Below, piece by piece: positions 1 through 8,731 of a stretch of DNA of 64,000 nucleotides; within the stretch, counting starts at the first letter, position 1, and each line of letters begins with the position of its first letter. The position numbers and the translations under genes are program-made. A model generated the notes under the pieces. The model searched no databases, was not told where the DNA came from, and saw only the letters and a program-made list of their open reading frames with translations. The DNA is from CBFHMJ01 sp965656875 (lineage in GTDB: Bacteria > Pseudomonadota > Gammaproteobacteria > Enterobacterales > Alteromonadaceae), in the NCBI GenBank assembly GCA_965656875.1, contig CBFHMJ010000002.1, positions 62,001 through 126,000 on the forward strand, in the 5' to 3' direction.

Positions 1-1
1 G

Positions 2-307
2 TTTTCTGTTGGACGAAACAATCAATCACATGACTGGTTGTTGAGTGAACAAGGTGAATTGAAATGGTTCGGCGAACGAGACAAAACTCAGCAACATGCA
101 GGACTGAAGAAGACAGAAACAACAAACTGGCAGTTAATGCCTCAAAGCAGAACGGCAACATTCGCCTGTTTGCTGGTCATTGAGGCGAAACAATCCGCAT
201 TTGATTCGTTTAAACCGCAACGCAAATGGTTGTTGGTTACTAAAGACAGTGTTGACGACGCCAGCTTTCGACGAATTGCCAGAGTCGTCAATCGAGTGAG
301 TGGTTAA
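2..307 (+). CDS. ygfX: YgfX-like (CptA/DUF1434) membrane protein, C-terminal part
   Basis: Reading frame open from the left edge (first complete codon at base 2) to a TAA at 305-307, so only the last 101 residues are seen. The sequence has the YgfX tail pattern: a WQL.PQSR strand segment, an FACLLVIEA strand, then a W-L-L-V-T-KDSVDDASFRRIAR helix. In pseudomonads and relatives ygfX sits next to nadB with sdhE and ygfZ, which matches the convergent nadB here (4-base overlap of the 3' ends). YgfX is an inner-membrane protein reported as the toxin-like partner of SdhE and linked to cell-shape proteins. The transmembrane part would lie outside the window. Identity rests on the short tail and on synteny. 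Confidence 0.65.
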   Translation, partial: FSVGRNNQSHDWLLSEQGELKWFGERDKTQQHAGLKKTETTNWQLMPQSRTATFACLLVIEAKQSAFDSFKPQRKWLLVTKDSVDDASFRRIARVVNRVSG

Positions 308-1926
308 TTCGTCGGGGAAAGAATCGTTGGGCCTGGATCGGGCAGTAAATCCGGATAGTCCAGAATGTAATGCAGACCACGGCTTTCTTTGCGTGCTAAT
401 GCACTGCGAATAATTAATTCTGCAACCTGAACCAGATTTCGCAACTCCAGTAAATCATTGCTTACCCGGAAGTTACTGTAATATTCCTGAATTTCTGTCT
501 GTAATAATTCAACTCGACGTAAAGCGCGTTCCAGACGTTTCGTGGTGCGAACGATACCGACATAATCCCACATAAATAATCGTAGCTCATGCCAGTTATG
601 AGTAATGATGACTTCTTCATCTGAGTTGGTTACACGGCTTTCATCCCAGGGGCGAACTTCAGGTAAAGGTGCTGAAGTATCGGTAACTTTGAGTATTTCT
701 TCTGCCGCAGAGTGGGCATAAACAATACATTCTAATAACGAGTTACTGGCCATGCGATTAGCACCGTGTAATCCCGTGTAGGCAACTTCACCAATTGCGA
801 ACAATCCGGTTAAATCGCTTTGTCCTGTCGTGTCTGTCTTAACGCCACCACAGGTGTAATGCGCCGCCGGAACAACTGGAATTGGATCGGTAGTGATATC
901 AATGCCGACACCAAGACAACGTTCATAGATAGTTGGAAAATGCTCTTTAATAAAATCAGCCGGTTTATGACTGATATCCAGATAAACACATTTTGCTCCC
1001 AGACGTTTGATTTCATAATCAATCGCTCGGGCAACGATGTCGCGGGGTGCTAATTCGGCTCGCTGATCAAAGTCAGGCATAAAACGTGAGCCATCAGGAC
1101 GTCGTAGTACTGCTCCCTCGCCACGCATCGCTTCAGAGATTAGAAAGTTCGGGGCATCCGGATGATACAAACTGGTTGGATGGAACTGATTAAATTCCAT
1201 ATTGGCAACACTACAACCGGCTCGCCAGGCCATCGCAATTCCATCGCCGCTGGCGACATCCGGATTGCTGGTATAAAGATAAACTTTACTGGCGCCACCT
1301 GTGGCAAGGACAACAACCCGGGCGCGAACGACTTCAACAATCTCTTTATCCCGATTCCACACATAGGCACCATGACAAGAAATTGGAGCATTGGTTGGCA
1401 TGGATGAGCTGATTTGTTTGTTGGTGATCAGATCAACCGCATTGTATCGTTCCAACACTTTAATATTGGAGCGGGCATTAATTTGTGCGAGTAAAGTGCT
1501 TTGAACGGCATGTCCGGTTGCATCGGCAGAATGAAGAATACGACGATGACTATGACCACCTTCTCGCGTCAGGTGATATTTAACATTGCCTTCATCATCC
1601 AGATATTGATCAAACGGCACGCCATTTTCAATTAACCACTCCATGCATTCCCGGGCATTTTTTGCGGTAAACTCAACTGCTGAACGTTCACATAAGTTGC
1701 CGCCTGCCCGCATCGTATCGTTAATGTGAGAATCTATACTATCATTCTCATCGAAGACAGCGGCGATGCCGCCCTGAGCGTACAAAGTAGAGCCTTCTTT
1801 TAATGGCCCTTTGCTCATAACGATGACGTTAAGGTGATCGGCAAGTTTTAATGCAGTGGTTAGTCCGGCAGCGCCGCTGCCTATGATTAACACATCACAT
1901 TCGTGTTGAGTGTCGGCAATTGTCAT
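304..1926 (-). CDS. nadB: L-aspartate oxidase
   Basis: Oxidises L-aspartate to iminoaspartate, the first step of de novo NAD synthesis, with fumarate or oxygen as electron acceptor; cytosolic flavoprotein. 540 residues, the usual length. The N-terminal FAD-binding Rossmann motif GSGAAG is at residues 16-21, followed by the family block STLYAQGGIA. The capping domain and the active-site stretch with HPTSLYHP and RGEGAVLR come next, then HYTCGGV and the second FAD contact GANRMASNSLLE. The succinate dehydrogenase/fumarate reductase C-terminal helical domain closes the protein. It is divergent from rpoE, as in Escherichia coli and many gammaproteobacteria. Start ATG at 1926; a stop-codon overlap with ygfX marks convergent ends without a separate terminator. 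Confidence 0.97.
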   Translation of the reverse strand: MTIADTQHECDVLIIGSGAAGLTTALKLADHLNVIVMSKGPLKEGSTLYAQGGIAAVFDENDSIDSHINDTMRAGGNLCERSAVEFTAKNARECMEWLIENGVPFDQYLDDEGNVKYHLTREGGHSHRRILHSADATGHAVQSTLLAQINARSNIKVLERYNAVDLITNKQISSSMPTNAPISCHGAYVWNRDKEIVEVVRARVVVLATGGASKVYLYTSNPDVASGDGIAMAWRAGCSVANMEFNQFHPTSLYHPDAPNFLISEAMRGEGAVLRRPDGSRFMPDFDQRAELAPRDIVARAIDYEIKRLGAKCVYLDISHKPADFIKEHFPTIYERCLGVGIDITTDPIPVVPAAHYTCGGVKTDTTGQSDLTGLFAIGEVAYTGLHGANRMASNSLLECIVYAHSAAEEILKVTDTSAPLPEVRPWDESRVTNSDEEVIITHNWHELRLFMWDYVGIVRTTKRLERALRRVELLQTEIQEYYSNFRVSNDLLELRNLVQVAELIIRSALARKESRGLHYILDYPDLLPDPGPTILSPTN

Positions 1927-2228
1927 TAGCAGGTCTGATTCCTGAAATCATTTATGAGGATTTTGAAGAGCGTAAGGATAGCATTTATCCGCTCGGTCAA
2001 AAAATTTTAAAATTTCTTGCAAAATGTCAGAACTTTTACACCTATACCTTGTCTGATACGATACGCTGGATGATAAGAGCCCGCTTTACTTAAGAAAAAC
2101 AGGGCGTTTGACCGGTGACAAATTAACCAACGAAAAAGTCACTATTTTTATATTCAGGTCTCTCGGCTCATAGCCTGGAATAAAAAACGCCAGGATAAGC
2201 ATAATAAACACCAGGAGAGTTGGCTCGG
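1927..2228. other. Divergent nadB-rpoE intergenic region
   Basis: About 300 bases between two divergent starts. It holds the sigma-E promoter described separately and an AGGAGAG ribosome binding site at 2213-2219 for rpoE. A minus-strand reading frame across the middle (2086-2292) has no family resemblance and runs into rpoE, so I treat it as non-coding. No RNA gene seen. Confidence 0.6.
2030..2056 (+). promoter_or_regulatory. Sigma-E (RpoE/AlgU) autoregulatory promoter of rpoE
   Basis: GAACTT at 2030-2035, then 16 bases, then TCTGA at 2052-2056. This is the published sigma-E/AlgU consensus (GAACTT-N16/17-TCTGA) with no mismatch, about 175 bases upstream of the rpoE start. Sigma-E operons are typically self-activated from such a promoter, so rpoE-rseABC is predicted to be under positive autoregulation held in check by RseA. 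The match is seen directly; activity is inferred. Confidence 0.8.
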
Positions 2229-2807
2229 ATGAGCGAACAGGAAATAGATTTAGAACTAGTAAGACGTGTTCAGCGTGGCGATAAAACAGCATTTAACCTG
2301 CTAGTAAGGAAATACCAAAGTAAGTTGACCAGTCTGGTTTCTCGCTTTGTGTCACATCAGGGAGATATAGATGACGTTGTCCAGGAAGCTTTTATTAAAG
2401 CATACCGGGCATTGCCAGGGTTTCGAGGAGAAAGTGCGTTTTATACATGGTTGTATCGAATCGCCGTTAACACGGCTAAGAATTATTTAACAGCTGCCGG
2501 ACGTAAGCCACCATCAAGTGATGTGGATGTCGATGACGGAATGAATCCGGCAGTCAGTGAGGCATTAAAAGAAAATGCATCGCCAGAAAGGATTCTGTTA
2601 ACCGAAGAAATCAAACGAGTAATTTTCTCAACGATTGATCAATTACCCGATGATCTCAAAACAGCGATTACGTTACGAGAGATTGATGGGCTAAGTTACG
2701 AAGATATAGCAACAATTGTGGATTGTCCGGTAGGCACAGTGCGCTCCAGAATCTTCAGAGCAAGGGAAGCAATTGACAATGCGTTAAAGCCGTTACTTGG
2801 AAAGTAG
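2229..2807 (+). CDS. rpoE: RNA polymerase sigma-E factor
   Basis: ECF sigma factor for the envelope-stress regulon. 192 residues, close to the 191 of E. coli RpoE and nearly colinear with it. Region 2 carries DDVVQEAFIKAYRAL and the SAFYTWLYRIAVNTAKNYL block. Region 4 carries LREIDGLSYEDIA and the helix-turn-helix tail GTVRSRIFRAREAID. The start is taken at ATG 2229 and not the in-frame TTG at 2220, because AGGAGAG at 2213-2219 is nine bases from the ATG and abuts the TTG, and because the protein then begins MSEQ like E. coli RpoE. First gene of rpoE-rseA-rseB-rseC. Confidence 0.97.
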   Translation: MSEQEIDLELVRRVQRGDKTAFNLLVRKYQSKLTSLVSRFVSHQGDIDDVVQEAFIKAYRALPGFRGESAFYTWLYRIAVNTAKNYLTAAGRKPPSSDVDVDDGMNPAVSEALKENASPERILLTEEIKRVIFSTIDQLPDDLKTAITLREIDGLSYEDIATIVDCPVGTVRSRIFRAREAIDNALKPLLGK

Positions 2808-2892
2808 TAATTTAATGCATGCAGTGAAATAGCATTGTTGTCGGGATAGGTGGTATTCCCGCAGCAGCAACAACAGGACTTAAGTTTTAGAT

Positions 2893-3582
2893 ATGACGAT
2901 GAAAGATTTCAGTAAAGAAAACAATGAATGGTTATCTTCACTTGTTGATAATGAAGTCAAATCATATAGAAACGCAGTTAGCGACAATAATGAACAGGCA
3001 TTAGACGTCGATTTATCTGCATTGACTGATGACGATAAAGACGCATGGTCACGCTATCACCTGATTGGTGATGCAATGAGAGATGAATTGCCTGAGTCGC
3101 TAAATCTTGATCTGACCGCCAGAATTGAAGCTTCAATCGCTAACGAAGCGCCGCTTCAGATGGTTGAAGACAATAAATCAGGTTTGTTTGCCAGCTTTGC
3201 CGCTCAATGGCAACGATTGAAAGACAGCATGGTTGTTAAACAGTTTGGGCAGGTTGCTGTTGCTGCCAGTGTAGCCATGGTTGCTATTATGGGCGTGAGA
3301 CAATACCAGGTTGAAACACCGAATGCCGCCGTTGAACAAGGGCCGCTGCAGGTTCTTCAGACAAATGGTCCAATTGCCGGTGTGGCTGAGCCTGTTAGTT
3401 ATTCGACCTATAATCCAGGTCGTGAAGTTCAAATGCCACAGTCTGATATTGAACGACGTCAGGAAATTCGCCTTCGCCAGCAACGGATTAATGAAATGTT
3501 GACTGACCATAAGCGTCAGGTCAAAAAAGCTGCCGCACAACAAGCCGCAGTGGAACAAAATAAACAGCAGTCCGGTCAGTAA
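2893..3582 (+). CDS. rseA: Anti-sigma-E factor RseA (MucA-like)
   Basis: Inner-membrane anti-sigma factor that sequesters sigma-E until cleaved by DegS and RseP. 229 residues. The cytoplasmic N-terminal domain (about 1-110) has the family features: WLSSLVDNE near the start and WSRYHLIGDAMR at about 57-68. One membrane helix (VAVAASVAMVAIMG, about 122-138) separates it from a periplasmic domain rich in Gln and charged residues, predicted coiled at the end. ATG 2893 or ATG 2899 could start it; the ribosome binding site is weak. The 85-base gap after rpoE contains an imperfect hairpin (CGGGA at 2842-2846, TCCCG at 2857-2861) of unknown role. Confidence 0.92.
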   Translation: MTMKDFSKENNEWLSSLVDNEVKSYRNAVSDNNEQALDVDLSALTDDDKDAWSRYHLIGDAMRDELPESLNLDLTARIEASIANEAPLQMVEDNKSGLFASFAAQWQRLKDSMVVKQFGQVAVAASVAMVAIMGVRQYQVETPNAAVEQGPLQVLQTNGPIAGVAEPVSYSTYNPGREVQMPQSDIERRQEIRLRQQRINEMLTDHKRQVKKAAAQQAAVEQNKQQSGQ

Positions 3583-3590
3583 TACCATCA

Positions 3591-3616
3591 ACGTCAGAGG
3601 CTTTGTCCTCTGACGT
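3591..3616 (+). other. Perfect 10-bp hairpin between rseA and rseB
   Basis: ACGTCAGAGG at 3591-3600 and its exact reverse complement at 3607-3616, loop CTTTGT, starting nine bases after the rseA stop. The following bases (TCGGACC) are not a U tract, so it is not a typical intrinsic terminator. An mRNA-stability or processing element, or a weak attenuator that lowers rseB-rseC, is plausible. Function is inference. Confidence 0.6.
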
Positions 3617-3642
3617 TCGGACCTGTTAATCGAGGTGGATGC

Positions 3643-4602
3643 TTGAAAACTTTGCTACGAACTTTCTCACAAATAACCTTCCTTTTTTTATTCTCCCTCT
3701 CATTTTCATCAAAGGCCAGCTCAGGCGACGGTAAAGCCGTTTTAGATCATTTACGCGATGCCCTGAATACACTGAACTTTGAAGCAGCCTTTGTGGTTAT
3801 CGATGGTAAAGCCGCAGAACCTTATCGCTGGGCTCACGGTCATCATAAAGAGATAGAACTGGAACATATCAGCTCGTTAAACGGGCATATCTTTGAAATG
3901 GTGCGTAAAGACAATGTTGTCAGCTATTTTGAAGGGAATGAAGAACCTTATTCTGTAACGGCCTCTGCGATTAAAGGGCCGATTCCTGATGTTATTTTTG
4001 AACCCTATGATGAGCTTTCCCGTTATTACAATATCGCGGTTGCAGGAAAAAGTCGGATTGCCGGACGTATGGCGCAGCTGGTCAGAATCATTGCACGAGA
4101 TGAAGACCGATTTAATTATTTGATCTGGCTGGATGTTGCATCTGGTTTGTTATTGAAATCAGCCACGCTAAACCGTAAAGGCGATATCCTGGAGCAGTTA
4201 CAGGTGACACAAATCCAGGTCACTGAGCATCCGTCATCTCAATTGTTGAAGTTGTATGATGCCTCGTTACCCTCCGTGTCTCCGGCTGGACCTGAGAAGA
4301 AAACAGCTGAAAATCGCTGGCAACTGGGCTGGTTACCGCAAGGGTTTAACGTGATCAATCATGATCGACATCCATTACCTGTTACCAATCAGTTTGCCGA
4401 TTATTTTTTGATTTCTGATGGATTAAACGAGTTTTCGGTTTATATTCAGCCGCCGCTGGCGACGAATAATCCTCCGGTGATGATTCAACACGGTTCAATG
4501 ACCATTTTTTCTCAGGTTGTTAATGGCGTAGAATTTTCCGTGATTGGCCGAATTCCGGCACCAACCGCCGAAAAAATTATCAAGTCAGTGAGATTGAAAT
4601 AA
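3643..4602 (+). CDS. rseB: Sigma-E regulatory protein RseB (MucB-like)
   Basis: Periplasmic partner of RseA that shields it from DegS and releases it on sensing mislocalised lipopolysaccharide or lipoproteins. 319 residues. A Sec signal peptide (MKTLLRTFSQ, hydrophobic core, cleavage near ASS) leads the protein. The MucB/RseB large LolA-like N-terminal domain follows, with F..A.VV.DG, then the small C-terminal domain (about 225-319) with the W.LGWLPQGF signature. The start is TTG at 3643: the ribosome binding site GAGGTGG at 3632-3638 fits it, and the nearby ATG at 3639 is in another frame. Third gene of the sigma-E operon. Confidence 0.9.
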   Translation: MKTLLRTFSQITFLFLFSLSFSSKASSGDGKAVLDHLRDALNTLNFEAAFVVIDGKAAEPYRWAHGHHKEIELEHISSLNGHIFEMVRKDNVVSYFEGNEEPYSVTASAIKGPIPDVIFEPYDELSRYYNIAVAGKSRIAGRMAQLVRIIARDEDRFNYLIWLDVASGLLLKSATLNRKGDILEQLQVTQIQVTEHPSSQLLKLYDASLPSVSPAGPEKKTAENRWQLGWLPQGFNVINHDRHPLPVTNQFADYFLISDGLNEFSVYIQPPLATNNPPVMIQHGSMTIFSQVVNGVEFSVIGRIPAPTAEKIIKSVRLK

Positions 4603-4606
4603 TCCT

Positions 4607-5089
4607 ATGTTAAAAGAAACCGGTATTGTTACCGATGTTCAACCGGGCAGGATACTGGTTTCTACTAAGCTTCAAACGAGCTGCACGGCGTGTAGCCAGA
4701 AAGCACAATGCGGCACCAGTTCGGTTGCCAAAGCGTTTGCTGACAAGCAGCATGAATCCGTTGTGTACACTGATGAAGTGGTTAAACCGGGTCAGCGTGT
4801 GCTGATAGGTGTGTCTGAAAACGGCTTGTTAGGCGCTGCGTTCTTAGTGTATATCATGCCACTGATTGGCTTTTTTCTGGCTTCTGTTGCCGTAGAAAAC
4901 GCCGTTAACAGTGGCATACTGGCATTCAATGACTCACCCGTGTTGACGTTTATGGCTGGAATAGTAGGTGGTTATCTCGGCTTTACGTTTGCCAGGCATC
5001 GTTTAAAGAAAACCCAGTGTGACGAAAAGCACAAACTGATATTGCTGGGCATACTGGACGATGATTTAACCGTTCAGGTCGCCGATTAA
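4607..5089 (+). CDS. rseC: SoxR-reducing/positive regulator RseC family protein
   Basis: Inner-membrane protein of the RseC/MucC family. RseC is a mild positive modulator of sigma-E in E. coli, and Rhodobacter RseC relates to SoxR reduction. 160 residues. The N-terminal soluble part carries a cysteine cluster SCTACSQKAQCG (about 25-36), then two membrane helices (about 83-103 and 113-135) and a short cytoplasmic tail. It starts four bases after rseB, so is surely cotranscribed. No mucD/degP-like protease follows, unlike Pseudomonas; the next gene is lepA, as in E. coli. Confidence 0.9.
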   Translation: MLKETGIVTDVQPGRILVSTKLQTSCTACSQKAQCGTSSVAKAFADKQHESVVYTDEVVKPGQRVLIGVSENGLLGAAFLVYIMPLIGFFLASVAVENAVNSGILAFNDSPVLTFMAGIVGGYLGFTFARHRLKKTQCDEKHKLILLGILDDDLTVQVAD

Positions 5090-5302
5090 TCAAGCCTCGA
5101 ATCCAGTATTAAATTTAGTATCAATAGTGACGATGAGAGAAGCCGACAGATTGCCAGAACGATAAATAATCGATCATACGGACAATTAACCCGGTTTCTG
5201 CGGGTGTCTCGTCTCCTTAAAACATGGTGATTCACCGGAATTCCGTGTAAAATCCCGCCCCTGATTTTTAATTTGAACCCAGGACGCTTAGTTTATCTGT
5301 CT

Positions 5303-7093
5303 ATGAAGCACATTCGTAATTTCTCAATTATTGCCCATATTGACCATGGCAAGTCTACCTTATCGGATCGTCTGATTCAGGATTGTGGTGGATTATCTGA
5401 TCGTGAAATGCAAGAACAGGTTCTTGATTCAATGGAAATTGAACGTGAGCGAGGCATTACGATTAAGGCACAAAGTGTAACGTTGAATTACAAAGCCGAT
5501 GACGGAGAGACCTACCAGCTTAATTTCATCGATACGCCGGGACACGTTGACTTCTCTTATGAAGTATCTCGTTCACTTGCCGCTTGTGAAGGTGCGCTAC
5601 TGGTGGTTGATGCGGGGCAGGGCGTAGAAGCTCAGACCGTTGCTAACTGTTACACCGCAATTGAGATGGACCTGGAAGTTCTGCCAATTCTTAATAAAAT
5701 CGACTTGCCTCAGGCTGAACCTGAGCGCGTTGCCCAGGAAATCGAAGATATCGTTGGTATCGATGCGGTTGACGCGGTGACTTGTTCAGCTAAAACAGGT
5801 GTCGGTATCCACAATGTATTAGAACTCATCGTTAATCAAATCCCACCACCGGTTGGTGAACCGGAAGAGCCGCTTCAGGCGCTTATCATTGATTCATGGT
5901 TTGACCCGTATCAGGGCGTTGTTTCACTTGTTCGTATCAAAAATGGCGAGATCCGCTCAGGTGACAAGATGGTTTCAAAATCACTTGGCCAGGTTCATAT
6001 TGTTGATGAAGTGGGTATTTTCACGCCAAAACAAACGTCTACGGGCGTACTGAAAACCGGTGAAGTTGGTTACATCATTGCTGGTATTAAAGAGATCCAC
6101 GGTGCGCCGGTGGGTGACACCATTACTCATGCCAAAGGCGGTTGTGAAGAAGCTCTCCCTGGATTCCAGAAAATTAAGCCTCAGGTGTATGCCGGTGTTT
6201 ACCCCGTCAGTTCAGACGATTACGAATCATTTCGTGATGCATTGAACAAATTAAGCCTGAATGATGCGTCATTATTCTTCGAACCAGAGACCAGTTCCGC
6301 ACTGGGTTTTGGTTTCCGTTGTGGTTTCCTTGGCATGTTGCATATGGAAATCATCCAGGAACGTCTTGAGCGTGAGTATGACCTGGACCTGATCACTACA
6401 GCACCAACGGTAGTGTATGAGATTGAACAAAACGACGGCGAAGTGATTCGCATCGACAATCCATCAGATTTACCACCGATTAATAATATTGCGGAGATTC
6501 GCGAGCCAATCGTAGAAGCCAATATCCTTGTACCAAAAGAGTACCTGGGTAACGTTATCACCTTATGTGTGGAAAAACGTGGTGTACAGTTGAATCTTGC
6601 GTATCACGGTAATCAGGTTGCGGTCACGTATGAATTGCCGATGGCTGAAGTGGTTATGGACTTCTTTGACCGCTTGAAATCAACCAGCCGTGGTTATGCA
6701 TCACTTGATTACAATTTTAAAAAGTTTCAGGTTGCCGATATGGTTCGGGTTGATATTCTGATCAATGGCGACCGGGTTGATGCGCTGGCTATTATTTGTC
6801 ACCGCGACAATTCTCAGTATCGGGGCCGTGAGTTAGCTGCACAGCTAAAAGAACTCATTCACCGCCAAATGTTCGATATTGCGATTCAGGCGGCTATTGG
6901 TAATCAAATCATTGCCCGAACCACGATTAAACAGCTTCGTAAAAACGTAATTGCGAAGTGTTATGGTGGTGATGTCAGCCGTAAGAAAAAACTATTGAAG
7001 AAACAGAAAGAAGGTAAAAAACGCATGAAGCAGGTGGGTAACGTAGAAGTTCCACAAGAAGCGTTTTTGGCCATTTTGAGAGTAGGAAAATAG
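5303..7093 (+). CDS. lepA: Elongation factor 4 (LepA), ribosome back-translocase GTPase
   Basis: Translational GTPase implicated in back-translocation, stalled ribosomes and 30S biogenesis. 596 residues, the family norm. G1 is HIDHGKST near residue 12; the switch regions RERGITIKAQ and DTPGHVDF and the G4 NKIDLP follow. The LepA-specific C-terminal domain with RKKKLLKKQKEGKKRMK ends the protein. The start is ATG 5303 because the product then opens MKHIRNFSIIAHIDHGK as in E. coli; the in-frame TTG ten codons upstream has no ribosome binding site. The 213-base gap after rseC likely contains its own promoter; I could not place a convincing one. Confidence 0.97.
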   Translation: MKHIRNFSIIAHIDHGKSTLSDRLIQDCGGLSDREMQEQVLDSMEIERERGITIKAQSVTLNYKADDGETYQLNFIDTPGHVDFSYEVSRSLAACEGALLVVDAGQGVEAQTVANCYTAIEMDLEVLPILNKIDLPQAEPERVAQEIEDIVGIDAVDAVTCSAKTGVGIHNVLELIVNQIPPPVGEPEEPLQALIIDSWFDPYQGVVSLVRIKNGEIRSGDKMVSKSLGQVHIVDEVGIFTPKQTSTGVLKTGEVGYIIAGIKEIHGAPVGDTITHAKGGCEEALPGFQKIKPQVYAGVYPVSSDDYESFRDALNKLSLNDASLFFEPETSSALGFGFRCGFLGMLHMEIIQERLEREYDLDLITTAPTVVYEIEQNDGEVIRIDNPSDLPPINNIAEIREPIVEANILVPKEYLGNVITLCVEKRGVQLNLAYHGNQVAVTYELPMAEVVMDFFDRLKSTSRGYASLDYNFKKFQVADMVRVDILINGDRVDALAIICHRDNSQYRGRELAAQLKELIHRQMFDIAIQAAIGNQIIARTTIKQLRKNVIAKCYGGDVSRKKKLLKKQKEGKKRMKQVGNVEVPQEAFLAILRVGK

Positions 7094-7102
7094 GGTTATC
7101 AG

Positions 7103-8038
7103 ATGGCAGGTTATTTTGCGATTTTCTTAGTATGTTTGTCTCTCGCCAGTGGATTGATTTGGCTGTATGACGCTAAAGTATCGGCACCAAAACGTCGTGA
7201 AAAGCTCGCGACAGCAGAAGGCAGTGCAGGAGGTTCCCTGGACGACGACTCACGCGCTAAATTGCTACAACAACCTGCACTGGCTGAAACTGCGCAGTCA
7301 ATTTTCCCTGTTGTTCTCGCTATCACTTTATTCCGTTCTTTCCTGTATGAACCCTTTCAGATCCCATCTGGCTCTATGATGCCGACGTTGTTGATTGGTG
7401 ATTTCATTCTTGTAGAGAAATACGCGTATGGTGTGAAAGATCCGGTCTGGCGTTCAAAGTTAATGGAAACAGGCAAGCCGGAAGTAGGTGATGTTGCCGT
7501 ATTTAAGTATCCGGTTGATGAAACGGTTGATTACATCAAGCGTGTTATTGGCTTACCAGGGGATACTGTACGTTACCGCAATAAGCGTTTATGGATTAAG
7601 CCTTCTTGTGAACGCAAGCCTGATGCATGCACAGAATTTCATCCAATGGATCGTAAATACGTTTCAAACAGTGATTTCACGTTCTTTGGTATGAGATTAC
7701 AGAAGTTCAATGAAAATCTGGAAGGCGTGGAACACCAGATGTTTATTAACCCGGCAATGCCTGAGCGGGTAGGCGATTACTTCTATAATGTGAAGAAACG
7801 CGCCTCGGCGACACGGGTTAAAGATGTTGTTGTTCCTGAAGGTCATTACTTCGTGATGGGCGACAACCGAGATAACAGCACTGACAGTCGTTTCTGGGGA
7901 TTTGTTCCAGAAGCTAATCTGGTTGGTAAAGCCGTATTCATCTGGATGAGCTTTGAGTTCGACCGTGACGAAGACAGTTTTATTCCATCATGGATACCAA
8001 ACGGTGTCAGATTCGAGCGACTGGGAGCGCTTAAATAA
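7103..8038 (+). CDS. lepB: Signal peptidase I
   Basis: Inner-membrane serine/lysine protease that removes signal peptides from exported preproteins. 311 residues. N-terminal helix (about 4-22), cytoplasmic loop, second helix (about 67-80), then the periplasmic catalytic domain. Box B PSGSM puts the nucleophile at Ser91; box D DYIKRVIGLPGD puts the general base at Lys146, the same numbers as E. coli LepB. Box E GDNRDNSTDSR is intact. It follows lepA by nine bases, as in most gammaproteobacteria, and precedes rnc. Confidence 0.97.
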   Translation: MAGYFAIFLVCLSLASGLIWLYDAKVSAPKRREKLATAEGSAGGSLDDDSRAKLLQQPALAETAQSIFPVVLAITLFRSFLYEPFQIPSGSMMPTLLIGDFILVEKYAYGVKDPVWRSKLMETGKPEVGDVAVFKYPVDETVDYIKRVIGLPGDTVRYRNKRLWIKPSCERKPDACTEFHPMDRKYVSNSDFTFFGMRLQKFNENLEGVEHQMFINPAMPERVGDYFYNVKKRASATRVKDVVVPEGHYFVMGDNRDNSTDSRFWGFVPEANLVGKAVFIWMSFEFDRDEDSFIPSWIPNGVRFERLGALK

Positions 8039-8047
8039 TTCTAAGAA

Positions 8048-8731
8048 ATGAAAACTTCGCTAGAAACTATTCAAAGAAAAATCGGCCACCAATTTGAAAC
8101 GCCTGAGCTTTTAGCTCAGGCGTTAACTCATCGAAGCTACAATGCAAAACACAACGAGAGACTGGAGTTTCTCGGCGATTCAATTCTCAGTTTTGTCATT
8201 GCCAATGCACTTTATAATCAATTCCCGACAACGCGAGAAGGTGACCTGAGCCGAATGCGCTCAACGCTGGTACGTGGTGAAACCCTGGTTGAAATCGCCA
8301 AAGATTTTAAATTGGGTGATGCACTTCGTCTTGGTCCGGGTGAATTAAAAAGTGGCGGTTTCCGACGAGAATCTATACTTGAAGATGCCGTAGAAGCCAT
8401 CATCGGAGCAATTTTCCTTGATGCGGATATTCATCGCTGTGAAGCTGTCATTCTCAGTTGGTTTAAAGAACGGTTAAAAACCATTAAGCCCGGCGTTGAA
8501 CAGAAAGATCCGAAAACTCAGTTGCAGGAATATCTGCAAGGTCGTCGCCAGCCATTACCCATTTACACGGTAATCGACACTAAAGGCCAGGCACACAATC
8601 AAGAATTCACGGTTTCTTGTGAGGTGGAAAACATTGGTGCTTTCACCGCCAAAGGAACCAGTCGCCGTAAAGCAGAGCAAAAGGCGGCAAAAGAAGTTAT
8701 GTCAATTATCAAAGCAGGAAACACTAAATGA
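8048..8731 (+). CDS. rnc: Ribonuclease III
   Basis: Double-strand-specific endoribonuclease processing rRNA precursors and regulatory RNAs. 227 residues. The RNase III signature ERLEFLGDSIL lies at about 37-47 with the catalytic Glu/Asp pair, and EDAVEAIIGAIFLD supplies the second metal-ligand cluster. A C-terminal double-stranded RNA-binding domain (about 155-225) ends in SRRKAEQKAAKE. The last four bases (ATGA) overlap the start of era, a hallmark of translational coupling of this pair. Confidence 0.97.
   Translation: MKTSLETIQRKIGHQFETPELLAQALTHRSYNAKHNERLEFLGDSILSFVIANALYNQFPTTREGDLSRMRSTLVRGETLVEIAKDFKLGDALRLGPGELKSGGFRRESILEDAVEAIIGAIFLDADIHRCEAVILSWFKERLKTIKPGVEQKDPKTQLQEYLQGRRQPLPIYTVIDTKGQAHNQEFTVSCEVENIGAFTAKGTSRRKAEQKAAKEVMSIIKAGNTK

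Noticed and set aside
2086..2292. Minus-strand 68-codon frame in the nadB-rpoE gap
   Set aside because: It runs antisense into rpoE, has no ribosome binding site or family resemblance, and covers the rpoE leader.
5230..5255. Promoter for lepA with extended -10 (TGTAAAAT)
   Set aside because: No acceptable -35 at 16-18 bases; left unassigned.
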